Source: DASVEG01 sp035540495 (GTDB lineage: Bacteria > Actinomycetota > Acidimicrobiia > Acidimicrobiales > CADCTF01). Taken from it: a stretch of DNA of 64,000 nt. The stretch lies in assembly GCA_035540495.1 (NCBI GenBank), contig DATLGL010000029.1:124001-188000 (forward strand). Direction: 5' to 3'. Made by a program: the position numbers and the translations under genes. Below the pieces are notes generated by a model. That model was not told the DNA's origin, searched no databases, and saw only the letters and a list, made by a program, of their open reading frames with translations. Shown in pieces: positions 1 through 8,389 of the stretch (positions within the stretch are counted from its first letter, which is position 1; every line of letters starts with the position of its first letter).

Positions 1-102
1 GGTGAGCAACGCGAAGCCGACGACCGCGACGATCGACCGGACACGAGCCGAGGCCACGGGCAGCGTGTCGACGAGGTTGCGGGGAGCGGTGATTGCAGTC
101 AA
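1..102 (-). CDS. bioY: BioY-type biotin transporter, N-terminal fragment
   Basis: Only the first 34 codons are in the window; the gene leaves at base 1. The start is TTG at 102-100, with AAGGAG (complement of 112-117) nine bases upstream. The peptide has a short polar lead (TAITAPRNLVDTLP) followed by the beginning of a hydrophobic segment (SIVAVVGFALLT), as at the start of the first membrane helix of BioY proteins. BioY is the substrate-binding membrane component of ECF biotin transporters. The call rests on resemblance of this short stretch to actinobacterial BioY N-termini, so it is moderate. It diverges from the monooxygenase gene, and the region 103-156 should hold both promoters. Confidence 0.55.
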   Translation of the reverse strand, partial: MTAITAPRNLVDTLPVASARVRSIVAVVGFALLT

Positions 103-156
103 CGACGAATTCTCCTTGAGGTGCCTGACGCGGCGGGTGAGGTTACCTTGCAGCCC

Positions 157-1785
157 ATGACGGGCGAGGAAACGCGACGGGACGTCATCGTGATCGGGGC
201 CGGCTTCGCCGGGCTCTACCTGGTTCACCAGATGCGCAAGGCGGGCTTCACGGTTCGAGCGTTGGAGGCCGGGGGCGGCGTCGGGGGTACGTGGTACTGG
301 AACCGGTATCCCGGCGCGCGCTGCGACGTCCAGAGCCTCGAGTACTCCTTCGGCTTCGACGACGACCTCCAGCAGGAGTGGGAGTGGACGGAGAAGTACG
401 CGTCCCAGCCGGAGATCCTCCGCTACCTCGAGCACGTCGCCGACCGGTTCGACCTCCGCCGCGACATCCAGTTCGACACGAGAGTCGTCGCCGCGACCTT
501 CGACGACGAGACCACGACGTGGACGGTCGAGACCGAAGCAGGCGAGCGGTTCGTCAGCCGCTACCTGGTTGCCGCCACCGGGTGCCTGTCGTCGGCCAAC
601 GTGCCCGACATCCCCGGCCGCGACGACTTCGACGGCCCGACCTACCACACCGGTCGCTGGCCTCACGATGGAGTCGACTTCACCGGCCAGCGCGTGGCGG
701 TGATCGGCACGGGATCGTCGGCGGTCCAGTCGATCCCCATCATCGCGGAGCAGGCGGCCGAGCTGACGGTCTTCCAGCGCACGGCGACGTACTCGGTGCC
801 GGCGAGGAACGAACCGTTGCCGCCCGAGCTGCAGGAAGAGGTGAAGCGGCGCTATCCGGACGTTCGAGCCGCGAACCGTCTGACCGCTGCAGGGTTCGGC
901 GCGCTGTCGACGACGAACGCCCCCCTGCGGACGATGGCCGAGCTCGACGAAGACGAGCGGCAGCGGCAGCTCGAGGAGCGGTGGGAACTCGGCGGGCTCG
1001 GCTTTCTCGGCACGTTCAGCGACACCATCATCACGCCCGAGGCGAACGAGGTCGCCGCGGAGTTCGTGCGGTCGAAGATCCGCGAGATCGTGCACGACCC
1101 GGCCGTCGCCGAGCTGTTGAGCCCGAAGCAGGTGATCGGCTGCAAGCGGCTCTGCATCGACTCCGGCTACTACGAGACGTTCAACCGGCCGAACGTCCAC
1201 CTCGTCGACATCAGCTCGAACGGCATCGAGGCCATCACTGCCACGGGCGTTCGGGCGAACGGGGTCGAGCACGAGGTCGACGCCATCGTCTTCGCGACCG
1301 GATTCGACGCGATGACCGGTGCGCTGGCGAAGATCCGCTTCACCGGCGCCGGCGGACGCACACTCGACGAGGCGTGGGCCGAGGGGCCGAAGACCTACCT
1401 CGGTCTGGGAGTCCCTGGCTTCCCGAACCTCTTCCTCGTCACCGGCCCCGGCAGCCCGTCGGTGCTCACCAACATGGTCACCTCCATCGAGCACCACGTC
1501 GAGTGGATCACGGAGTGCATCTCGTACCTGCGAGACATCGGTGAGGAGCGCATCGAGGCCGATCCGCAGGCCGCGGAGGAGTGGGTGGCCTACGTCAACA
1601 GCATCGCCGGCTTCACCCTCTTCCCCACGTGCAACTCGTGGTACCTCGGCGCCAACATTCCTGGGAAGCCGCGCGTGTTCATGCCGTTGCCCGGCTTCGC
1701 GCCCTACGCGGTGAAGTGCGCCGACGTCGCGGCCAAGGGGTACGAGGGATTCGTCACCGGCGCGCGCGACCTCACGCGGGCGTAG
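157..1785 (+). CDS. flavin-containing monooxygenase, Baeyer-Villiger type
   Basis: Type I Baeyer-Villiger monooxygenase, an FAD- and NADPH-dependent cytosolic enzyme that inserts oxygen next to a ketone. The first Rossmann motif GAGFAG (residues 14-19) binds FAD, a second (VIGTGSSAV) binds NADPH, and between them lies FDGPTYHTGRW (158-168), which fits the family fingerprint FxGxxxHxxxW. WYWNRYPGARCD near residue 50 is also typical of cyclohexanone/phenylacetone monooxygenases. The length of 542 aa is usual. I chose ATG 157 because GGTGAGG lies 13 bases upstream and the glycine motif is at the usual distance; GTG 121 in frame has no Shine-Dalgarno. The substrate cannot be predicted. Its stop shares one base with the next start (TAGTG). 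Confidence 0.85.
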   Translation: MTGEETRRDVIVIGAGFAGLYLVHQMRKAGFTVRALEAGGGVGGTWYWNRYPGARCDVQSLEYSFGFDDDLQQEWEWTEKYASQPEILRYLEHVADRFDLRRDIQFDTRVVAATFDDETTTWTVETEAGERFVSRYLVAATGCLSSANVPDIPGRDDFDGPTYHTGRWPHDGVDFTGQRVAVIGTGSSAVQSIPIIAEQAAELTVFQRTATYSVPARNEPLPPELQEEVKRRYPDVRAANRLTAAGFGALSTTNAPLRTMAELDEDERQRQLEERWELGGLGFLGTFSDTIITPEANEVAAEFVRSKIREIVHDPAVAELLSPKQVIGCKRLCIDSGYYETFNRPNVHLVDISSNGIEAITATGVRANGVEHEVDAIVFATGFDAMTGALAKIRFTGAGGRTLDEAWAEGPKTYLGLGVPGFPNLFLVTGPGSPSVLTNMVTSIEHHVEWITECISYLRDIGEERIEADPQAAEEWVAYVNSIAGFTLFPTCNSWYLGANIPGKPRVFMPLPGFAPYAVKCADVAAKGYEGFVTGARDLTRA

Positions 1786-2672
1786 TGCGGTCGGTCATCT
1801 CGGTCGACGGGCTCGTCAAGACGTTCGGCTCGTTCCGCGCGCTCGATGGCCTCGACCTGGATGTCGAGGAAGGCGAGGTCCACGGCTTCCTCGGCCCGAA
1901 CGGCGCCGGGAAGACGACGACGATCCGCGTCCTGCTCGGGTTGTTGCGCGCCGACGGCGGCACGGTTCGACTGCTCGACGGCGATCCGTGGAACGACGCC
2001 GTCGAGCTGCACCGCCGGCTGGCGTACGTCCCGGGCGACGTGAGCCTGTGGCCGAAGCTCACTGGCGGCGAGGTGATCGACTTCTTCTCCCGCCTGCGCG
2101 GAGATGTTGCGCCGGCGAGGCGGGACGAGCTCATCGAACGATTCGAGCTCGACCCGACGAAGCGATGCCGCACCTACTCGAAGGGCAATCGCCAGAAGGT
2201 CGCGCTCGTCGCTGCGCTGGCGTCGTCGTCGCCGCTGCTCATCCTCGACGAGCCGACCTCGGGCCTCGACCCGCTCATGGAGTCGGTCTTCCAGAGCTGC
2301 ATCGAGGAGGCGAAGGCAGAGGGCCGCACCGTCCTCCTGTCGAGCCACATCCTCGCCGAGGTCGAGGCGCTCTGCGACCGGGTCAGCATCATCCGCGCTG
2401 GTCGCACCGTGGAGTCGGGGTCGTTGCAGTCGCTGCGGCAACTCACCCGCACGTCGATCGTCGCGGAGACGGAGCGGCCGCCGGCAGGGCTCGCCGAGAT
2501 CGCCGGCGTGCACGGCGTCCGGGTCGATGGGTCGAAGGTGCACCTCGACGTCGACACCGCGAACATCGACGCCGTCCTCCGTCGCCTCGTCGACTGCGGC
2601 GTGCGATCGCTCGTCAGCACGCCGCCCACGCTGGAGGAGCTGTTCCTCCGGCACTACGGCGACGAGTCGTGA
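1785..2672 (+). CDS. ABC transporter ATP-binding protein
   Basis: ATPase subunit of an ABC-2 type exporter, 295 aa. Walker A is GPNGAGKT (37-44), the signature region is YSKGNRQK (a diverged LSGGQ), Walker B is LLILDEP, followed by SGLDPL and the switch His in LSSHIL. The C-terminal 70 residues form the accessory domain seen in drug and polyketide exporters. GTG 1785 overlaps the previous stop by one base, and the reading frame is open much further upstream, but residues before 1785 do not resemble ABC proteins. The next gene starts inside its stop codon (GTGA), so the two subunits are translationally coupled and almost certainly form one exporter. Confidence 0.9.
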   Translation: MRSVISVDGLVKTFGSFRALDGLDLDVEEGEVHGFLGPNGAGKTTTIRVLLGLLRADGGTVRLLDGDPWNDAVELHRRLAYVPGDVSLWPKLTGGEVIDFFSRLRGDVAPARRDELIERFELDPTKRCRTYSKGNRQKVALVAALASSSPLLILDEPTSGLDPLMESVFQSCIEEAKAEGRTVLLSSHILAEVEALCDRVSIIRAGRTVESGSLQSLRQLTRTSIVAETERPPAGLAEIAGVHGVRVDGSKVHLDVDTANIDAVLRRLVDCGVRSLVSTPPTLEELFLRHYGDES

Positions 2673-4252
2673 ACGAGCTCGCCGGTCTCGGACCGCTCGC
2701 GCGGCTCGTGGTGCGGCGCGATCGCGTGCGGTTCGCCACATGGCTTGCGGGCGTGTTCCTGCTGGTGATCGTCACGGCGGCGAGCACGAAGGGGCTGTAT
2801 CCGACACAGGCGAGCCTCGACTCCGCGGCGAAGCTCGCGGAGACCAACCCGGTCGCCCTCGCGTTCAACGGCCCGGCTCAGGCGCTCGACACGATCGGCG
2901 GACAGGTCGCGTTCCAGCTCGGCTCGTTCGGGTTCATCGTCGTCGGGCTGCTCTCGGTGCTCCTCGTAGGCAGGCTCACTCGGACGGAGGAAGACAGCGG
3001 CCGGCTGGAGCTCGTCCGCTCGATGCCCGTCGGCAGGCGTGCGCCGCTGGCCACCGCACTGGCGGTCGTGATGGCCGTCCAGGTGCTGGCAGGAGCGCTC
3101 ACGACCGCCGCCCTCGTGAGCCAGGGCCTCGCGGTCACCGGATCGGTCGCGCTCGCCGTCTCGTACGTCGCGTTCGGGTTGTTCATGCTCGCCGTGACCG
3201 CGCTGACGGCGCAGGTCGCGGAGAACCCGCGCGTCGCGACCGGAACCGCAGGCGCCGTCCTCGGTGTCTCGTTCCTCTTGCGAGCGATCGGTGACACCGG
3301 GCCGGAATGGCTCTCGTGGATCTCGCCCATGGGCTGGGCCCAGAGGATGCGGCCGTACGCAGGCGAGCGGTGGTGGCCGTTCGCCCTGCTGCTCGTCGCC
3401 GGACTCGCCGTGCTCGCAGGCGCCGTGCGCGTGGCCGACGCCCGTGACTTCGGCGCAGGCGTCGTCGCGCCCCGTGCTGGCCCTGCGCGGGCGAGCGCTT
3501 CGCTCGGCTCACCCGTCGGGCTGGCGTTCCGCCTCCACCGGGGTGCGATCCTCTGGTGGGTGGTGTCGGTGATCGTGCTCGCGGGCGCGTACGGGGCGCT
3601 GGCAGACAGCATCGACGACTTCGTGCGCGACAGCCCCGACCTCGAGGACATCATCGCCAGCGTCCAGGGAGCGAGCCTCGCCGACTCCTACCTGGCGACG
3701 TCGCTCCTCGTCGTCGCGCTTCTCGCGGCCGGACCTGCGCTGCAGATCGCGCTGCGCCTCCGATCAGAGGAGACCGAGCACCGGACCGAGATGATCACCG
3801 CGACGCCGACGTCGCGCGCTCGCTGGATGTCGAGCCACCTGCTCGTGGCGCTCGGCGCCGGCGCCCTGGCGGTGGTCAGCGGGGGAGCGGCCCTGGGCGG
3901 GGCCTACGCCGCAACCGGCGCCGACGCGACGCAGGTACCGAGGCTCGCTGCCGCCTCGCTGGTGTACGTGCCGGCCGTGTGGGTGCTCACGGGGCTCGCC
4001 GTCGCCCTGTTCGGCGTGGTGCCGCGAGCCGTTGCCGCCGTGTGGGGCGCCCTTGCGGTCTGCTTCGTCATCGCGATGTTCGGGCCGATCCTCGACCTGC
4101 CGGCGTGGGCGCTCGACATCTCGCCGTTCCAGCAGACACCCGCTGCACCCGCCTCCGACGTGCGCGTCGTGCCGATCGTGGTCTTGCTGGGGATCGCCGC
4201 GGTGTTCGCCGGAACCGGCCTCGCCGGGTTCCGGAGACGAGAGGTCGGCTGA
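2669..4252 (+). CDS. ABC-2 type exporter permease (polyketide/antibiotic exporter-like)
   Basis: Integral membrane partner of the preceding ATPase, 527 aa with roughly twelve hydrophobic segments arranged as two similar halves (around residues 20-250 and 280-520), as in actinobacterial exporters annotated as polyketide antibiotic exporters. GTG 2669 overlaps the ATPase stop in a GTGA junction. Conserved features include RTEEDSGRLELVRSMPVGRR in the first half and RSEETEHRTEMITATPTSR in the second, the cytoplasmic amphipathic elements that contact the ATPase. The transported compound is unknown. No biosynthetic genes lie nearby, so a self-protection or lipid/peptide export role is only a guess. 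Confidence 0.85.
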   Translation: MNELAGLGPLARLVVRRDRVRFATWLAGVFLLVIVTAASTKGLYPTQASLDSAAKLAETNPVALAFNGPAQALDTIGGQVAFQLGSFGFIVVGLLSVLLVGRLTRTEEDSGRLELVRSMPVGRRAPLATALAVVMAVQVLAGALTTAALVSQGLAVTGSVALAVSYVAFGLFMLAVTALTAQVAENPRVATGTAGAVLGVSFLLRAIGDTGPEWLSWISPMGWAQRMRPYAGERWWPFALLLVAGLAVLAGAVRVADARDFGAGVVAPRAGPARASASLGSPVGLAFRLHRGAILWWVVSVIVLAGAYGALADSIDDFVRDSPDLEDIIASVQGASLADSYLATSLLVVALLAAGPALQIALRLRSEETEHRTEMITATPTSRARWMSSHLLVALGAGALAVVSGGAALGGAYAATGADATQVPRLAAASLVYVPAVWVLTGLAVALFGVVPRAVAAVWGALAVCFVIAMFGPILDLPAWALDISPFQQTPAAPASDVRVVPIVVLLGIAAVFAGTGLAGFRRREVG

Positions 4253-5370
4253 TCTCGAGCTCGTCATCCGCTCGACGGCGGCGCGTGCTGCTCCTCGAGG
4301 CACACCACGGCGGTTCGCACCGACAGTGGGCCGAGGGCGTCGCTGCGCACAGCCGCCACGACGTCCGGCTCCTCACCCACGCGGGCGGCTTCTGGAAGTG
4401 GCGCATGCACGGGGCCGCCGTCACCCTCGCACGAGAAGCTGACGCGCTCGCCCGCGACGGCTGGACGCCGGACGTCGTCCTCGCCAGCGACATGGTGAAC
4501 GTCGCCGCGTTCCTCGGTCTCGCTCGGCGGAGCTGCGGCAGCGCGGCGGTCGCGCTGTACATGCACGAGAACCAGCTGACGTATCCGCTCCCCGATGGCG
4601 CGGCGCGCGACGACTCGTACGCGATGACCAACTGGGTGAGCATGTGCGCCGCCGACGTGGTCGTCTTCAACTCGGAGTTCCACCGTCGCGAATGGTTCGA
4701 CGCGCTTCCCGGCTTCCTCCGTCGGTTCCCCGACCACCGGCACAGCGCGCTTATCGAGGGCGTCGAGCAGCGCAGTTCGGTGCTGCCTGTCGGTGTCGAC
4801 CCGGTGGTGTTCGGCGCCCGGCGCGACGTCGCCGACGGGCCGCCGCTGATCCTCTGGAACCACCGGTGGGAGTACGACAAGAACCCGGACGCGTTCGTCG
4901 CCGCGGTCGATGCACTCGCCGCGGACGGCCTGCCGTTCCGACTCGCCATCGCGGGCCAGCGGTTCACGAACGTGCCGCCAGCGCTCGACGGGGCGCGTGT
5001 GCGCCACGCCGGCCGCCTCGTCCACTTCGGTACCGCGTCGCCGGACGACTACCTCGGTCTGCTGCGACGAGCAGACGTCGTCGTCAGCACGGCGCTGCAC
5101 GACTTCTTCGGCTTGGCCGTCGTGGAGGCCATGGCTGCCGGCGCGCTTCCCGTCCTGCCTCGACGGCTCGCGTACCCGGAGCTGGTGCCGCCCGAGATCG
5201 CCGCGCGTTGGCTCTACGACGACGACCGACAACTGGTCGACCGCCTCCACCGAGCGGTCGTCGACGACGCGGCGCGATTGCACGACGCCGCGGCCGTTCG
5301 TGCCCACGTCCACCGGTTCCGCTGGCCCCACGTCGCTCGCGAGTACGACGCGCTGATCGACCGTCTCTGA
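4249..5370 (+). CDS. DUF3524 glycosyltransferase, tRNA-queuosine alpha-mannosyltransferase-like
   Basis: GT4-fold glycosyltransferase whose N-terminal domain matches DUF3524: VLLLEAHHGGSHRQWAEG, then LTHAGGFWKWRMHGAAVTLA, then MHENQLTYP. In animals this family mannosylates queuosine in tRNA-Asp; bacterial members are mostly uncharacterised. The C-terminal half has the nucleotide-sugar region (WNHRWEYDKNPDAF; LLRRADVVVSTALHDFFGLAVVEAMAAGALPVLP). The start is uncertain: CTG 4249 overlaps the permease TGA as CTGA and gives 373 aa; GTG 4285 gives 361 aa and begins directly at LLLEAHHGG, leaving no residue before the first strand. CTG is preferred because the same junction recurs in this window. 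There is no ATG, GTG or TTG in frame between 4249 and 4285. The tRNA role is inferred from the family. Confidence 0.75.
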   Translation: MISSSSSARRRRVLLLEAHHGGSHRQWAEGVAAHSRHDVRLLTHAGGFWKWRMHGAAVTLAREADALARDGWTPDVVLASDMVNVAAFLGLARRSCGSAAVALYMHENQLTYPLPDGAARDDSYAMTNWVSMCAADVVVFNSEFHRREWFDALPGFLRRFPDHRHSALIEGVEQRSSVLPVGVDPVVFGARRDVADGPPLILWNHRWEYDKNPDAFVAAVDALAADGLPFRLAIAGQRFTNVPPALDGARVRHAGRLVHFGTASPDDYLGLLRRADVVVSTALHDFFGLAVVEAMAAGALPVLPRRLAYPELVPPEIAARWLYDDDRQLVDRLHRAVVDDAARLHDAAAVRAHVHRFRWPHVAREYDALIDRL

Positions 5371-5389
5371 CGCAACGCCGCGTGCAGGG

Positions 5390-5403
5390 CGAACACACGT
5401 TCG
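5390..5403 (+). promoter_or_regulatory. LexA (SOS) box upstream of dinB
   Basis: CGAACACACGTTCG is a full match to the Gram-positive/actinobacterial LexA operator CGAAC-N4-GTTCG. It ends 15 bases before the dinB start. A -10-like TACTGT (5405-5410) follows it directly, so LexA bound here would cover the -35/spacer region. Confidence 0.85.
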
Positions 5404-5418
5404 GTACTGTTCGCGGAC

Positions 5419-6696
5419 GTGGCGTCCTCGCCCCGGCCGCTCCCGACGATCCTCCACGCTGACCTCGACGCCTTCTACGCATCGGTGGAACAGCTGCTCG
5501 ATCCTTCCCTGAAGGGTCTGCCCATCGCCGTCGGCGGAGGCGTGGTGCTCGCAGCGTCCTACGAGGCCAAGGCCTTCGGCGTCGACGGCGGGATGTCGGG
5601 GTGGCGGGCCAAGCAGCTCTGCCCGACGCTGCGGTTCGTCGGCGGGCACTTCTCGGAGTACCAAAGGCTGGCGGACGAGGTGATGGCGGTGCTTCGGGAC
5701 GTCACGCCGTCGGTCGAGCGCATCTCCATCGACGAGGCGTTCCTCGACGTCGCCGGAGCGATCCGCCTCTTCGGCCCGCCCGACCGCATCGCGACCCGCA
5801 TCCGCAGCCGTGTGCGAGACGAGATCGGCCTGCCGATCTCGATCGGCGCGGCAACGACGAAGCACCTGGCCAAGGTGGCGTCGCAGGTCGCGAAACCCGA
5901 CGGGCTGGTCGTCGTCGAACCCGGTCTTGAGGGGCAGTTCCTCCACCCGCTGCCGGTCGGGCTCCTTTGGGGCGTCGGACCGAAGACGAGGGAGCGTCTC
6001 GCATCGGTCGGGATCCACACCGTCGGCGATCTCGCGGCGACCGATCCGGACAACCTCGAGCGGATCCTCGGCCGTGCCATCGGGTCGAAGCTCGGCGCGC
6101 TGGCGAACAACGCCGACACGCGGCGCGTCGAGGGGCGGCGACGCGCCCGGTCCGTCGGCGCGCAGTCCGCCCTTGGGCGGAGGGAGGCGACGCCGCTGCT
6201 CCTCCGCTCCGCGTTCGGCCACCTCGCCGAACGCGTCGGCGCCCGTCTTCGCAAGGGCAACCGCGCCGGTCGCACCATCACCATCCGGCTCCGGTTCGCG
6301 GACATGCGATCGATCACGAGGTCGGTGACGCTCCCGGTTCCCACGTCGGCCACGTCGACGATCGCGGAGGTCGCCGTCGATCTCGCGTCACAGGCACTGG
6401 CGGAGCATCCCGAGGAGCGGGAGATCACGCTCGTCGCCGTATCGGTGTCGGGCGTGGTCGACGAGGCCGCGATCCAGCTCGAGCTTCCGTTCGGGAAGGG
6501 CTTGACCCAAGCGCCCACGAGCGCCGGCGCCGGGGCTCGTGCCACGGTCGAGCGGGCTCTCGACCGGGTGCGTGACAAGTTCGGGCGAAGCTCCATCGCC
6601 TACGCCGGCGTCACGTTCGGCGATGCTCGAGGAGCCCCCGATGCGTTCCGGGAGCTCGCCGAGGACCCTGCGCAAGAGGACCTTCGGCCGTGGTGA
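5419..6696 (+). CDS. dinB: DNA polymerase IV (Y-family translesion polymerase)
   Basis: Error-prone Y-family polymerase that copies past damaged bases, 425 aa. HADLDAFYASVEQ (13-25) supplies the first metal ligand Asp15 and the steric-gate region, and SIDEAFLDV supplies Asp105/Glu106. The helix-hairpin-helix (LLWGVGPKTRERLASVGIHTVGDL, about 180-205) and the little-finger domain (about 240-350) follow. GTG 5419 has no Shine-Dalgarno; the -10-like TACTGT nine bases upstream would put the transcript 5' end at or next to the start codon, suggesting leaderless translation. The perfect LexA box immediately upstream predicts induction by DNA damage. No beta-clamp motif was firmly identified at the C-terminus. 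Confidence 0.93.
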   Translation: MASSPRPLPTILHADLDAFYASVEQLLDPSLKGLPIAVGGGVVLAASYEAKAFGVDGGMSGWRAKQLCPTLRFVGGHFSEYQRLADEVMAVLRDVTPSVERISIDEAFLDVAGAIRLFGPPDRIATRIRSRVRDEIGLPISIGAATTKHLAKVASQVAKPDGLVVVEPGLEGQFLHPLPVGLLWGVGPKTRERLASVGIHTVGDLAATDPDNLERILGRAIGSKLGALANNADTRRVEGRRRARSVGAQSALGRREATPLLLRSAFGHLAERVGARLRKGNRAGRTITIRLRFADMRSITRSVTLPVPTSATSTIAEVAVDLASQALAEHPEEREITLVAVSVSGVVDEAAIQLELPFGKGLTQAPTSAGAGARATVERALDRVRDKFGRSSIAYAGVTFGDARGAPDAFRELAEDPAQEDLRPW

Positions 6697-6750
6697 GCGG
6701 GACTCTCCGGGCTGACCATGAGAGCACCACCCCGAGGAGGGAGGCTCTCG

Positions 6751-7179
6751 ATGAAGGCGAAGATCGTCGTAGGTGTCGACGGGTCCAAGGCGTCGCGTCG
6801 GGCGCTCGAATGGGCGGTCGCCGAAGCACGGCTTCGCGACGCGTCGCTGCACGTCGTCTACGCGTGGCACTACCCGTACTTCGCAGCCATGCCGACCGGC
6901 GGTCCGCTGGTGAGTGCGCAGTCGCTCGAGGAGGCGGGCGAGCAGGTCATCCAGGACTCGCTCCACGACCTCGACACGGCGGGCATCGAGATCGTCACCC
7001 GCCCGATCGGTGGCCCTGCTGCGTTCGTCCTGATCGATCTCAGCGAGCACGCCGACATGGTCGTCGTCGGGTCACGCGGCCACGGCGGCTTCGCGGGCCT
7101 CGTCCTGGGCTCCGTCAGCCAGCAGGTCGTGTCACACGCGAGGTGCCCGGTGGTGGTCGTGCGTGACGCCGACGATTGA
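6751..7179 (+). CDS. universal stress protein (UspA family)
   Basis: Single-domain universal stress protein, 142 aa. The N-terminus KIVVGVDGSKASRRALEWA gives the usual first strand and Asp, and VVGSRGHGGFAGLVLGSVS contains the ATP-binding pattern G-2x-G-9x-G-S, so it is probably an ATP-binding member. ATG 6751 is chosen because a strong GAGGAGGGAGG (6734-6744) precedes it; an in-frame ATG at 6718 lies upstream of that ribosome site. It converges with the Na/Pi-type transporter gene, whose stop is one base away. Confidence 0.9.
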   Translation: MKAKIVVGVDGSKASRRALEWAVAEARLRDASLHVVYAWHYPYFAAMPTGGPLVSAQSLEEAGEQVIQDSLHDLDTAGIEIVTRPIGGPAAFVLIDLSEHADMVVVGSRGHGGFAGLVLGSVSQQVVSHARCPVVVVRDADD

Positions 7180-7180
7180 C

Positions 7181-8335
7181 TCAGATCGCGATCAGCGTCA
7201 GCGGCACGAGGAACAGCAACCCCATGAAGACCGCGAGCCGGTGCCGTGACTCGAGTGCCAGCCGCGCCGTCGCGAGGCACGCCTGCCGCAGGAGCGGGTA
7301 GCCGACCGCCAGCAGCAGCAACGTCCAGGTGCTCACACCCACCGTCACCGCGACGACCACGCGCACCGCGTCCTGGTTCCCGAGGAGGATCGCGGCCACC
7401 AAGGTGTCGGCGAGGGTGGTGATGTTCGCCCCCGCGATGTACGGCAGCGTGTTCGCTCGCCGCAGGTAGCCCTTGGCCACGAGCGGAACGAGGACGGTGA
7501 GCGCGACCGACACCGACAACGTCAGCAGGCAGACTCCGCAGCCGACGAGGAACATCGTCCACTTCCGCTCGTGCCAGGCGTCGTCGCGCTCCTCGAGCCG
7601 GTGTTCGCTGACCGCCGGAAGCACGCGGTCGAACAACGCGAAACCGGCGAGCAGCACGACCACACCCACGGGGAACAGCGCCCAGTCGGGAAGCACGGCT
7701 CGTCCGAGATCGACCGCCCACCCGAACAGCGCGTCGGTCGCTGACGAGATCGACGGCGACGTGCCGACGTCGAGACCGTCGATGCTGCCGCTGCTCAACA
7801 GCGCCAACCCGATCGCCGCGCCAGGCAGGTACGTCGCCATCGTCATCAGCAACGACAGGATCCCGATGGAGATCGGGGCGCGCCGCCCGTCGCCTTCCTG
7901 CTTCCGCAACGCGTAGATCGTGCCGACCACCAGAACGACGAACGCGGCGCCGAGTCGTGACCCGGTGAGCATCGCGAACGACGACGTCCGGTCGATCGCA
8001 CCGCCGTCGAGCAACGTGAGCGCCGACGCCGCGATCGGGGAACCCGACATCACGAGGCACGCCCCGAGCCAGCCGAAGCCCAGCGTGCTCCAGGCGTTGT
8101 CGGTGAGGAACGAGCCTTCGAGCGCGGGCACGAGCCCCGTCGCGCCCGCCTTCATCAAGCCGAGGGCGGTGACGAAGAGGCCGAGGCCGGAGACGAGGTA
8201 CACGCCCCGAAGCGGGAGCGAGGGCGACGAGAGCTCGGGGACCGCGATGTCCTCGTCGGGGAGCTCCCGGCCTTCGATGTGGACCACGTGGGCGATGTGA
8301 ACGCCCTCGTCCGCCGTCTGCTCGTCCGTCTCCAT
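7181..8335 (-). CDS. Na/Pi-cotransporter-like membrane protein
   Basis: Polytopic membrane protein of 384 aa with about nine hydrophobic segments. The two related motifs GSPIAASALTLLDGGAI and GANITTLADTLVAAILLG lie in the two halves, the inverted-repeat signature of the Na/Pi cotransporter family (PF02690-like; in true transporters these are QSSSA-type hairpins). A polar N-terminal tail of about 40 residues (METDEQTADEGVHIAHV) precedes the first helix. ATG 8335 has GGTGG directly upstream. Substrate is inferred from family resemblance only; phosphate or another anion is plausible. It diverges from the hydrolase gene over 54 bases. Confidence 0.65.
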   Translation of the reverse strand: METDEQTADEGVHIAHVVHIEGRELPDEDIAVPELSSPSLPLRGVYLVSGLGLFVTALGLMKAGATGLVPALEGSFLTDNAWSTLGFGWLGACLVMSGSPIAASALTLLDGGAIDRTSSFAMLTGSRLGAAFVVLVVGTIYALRKQEGDGRRAPISIGILSLLMTMATYLPGAAIGLALLSSGSIDGLDVGTSPSISSATDALFGWAVDLGRAVLPDWALFPVGVVVLLAGFALFDRVLPAVSEHRLEERDDAWHERKWTMFLVGCGVCLLTLSVSVALTVLVPLVAKGYLRRANTLPYIAGANITTLADTLVAAILLGNQDAVRVVVAVTVGVSTWTLLLLAVGYPLLRQACLATARLALESRHRLAVFMGLLFLVPLTLIAI

Positions 8336-8389
8336 CCACCAAGTCAATCGGAAGTGTGGAAATTCCGCAACCTGCTGTAGTACGTCCAC

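Noticed and set aside
4264..6222. 652-codon open frame antisense to the glycosyltransferase and dinB
   Set aside because: It is the GC-rich complement of two well-recognised genes, has Arg/Asp-rich composition without domains, and would overlap both completely.
8355..8369. Palindrome TGTGGAAATTCCGCA between the Na/Pi-type transporter and hydrolase genes
   Set aside because: Only the GGAA/TTCC core is exact and there is no regulator gene beside it, so it is not listed as an operator.
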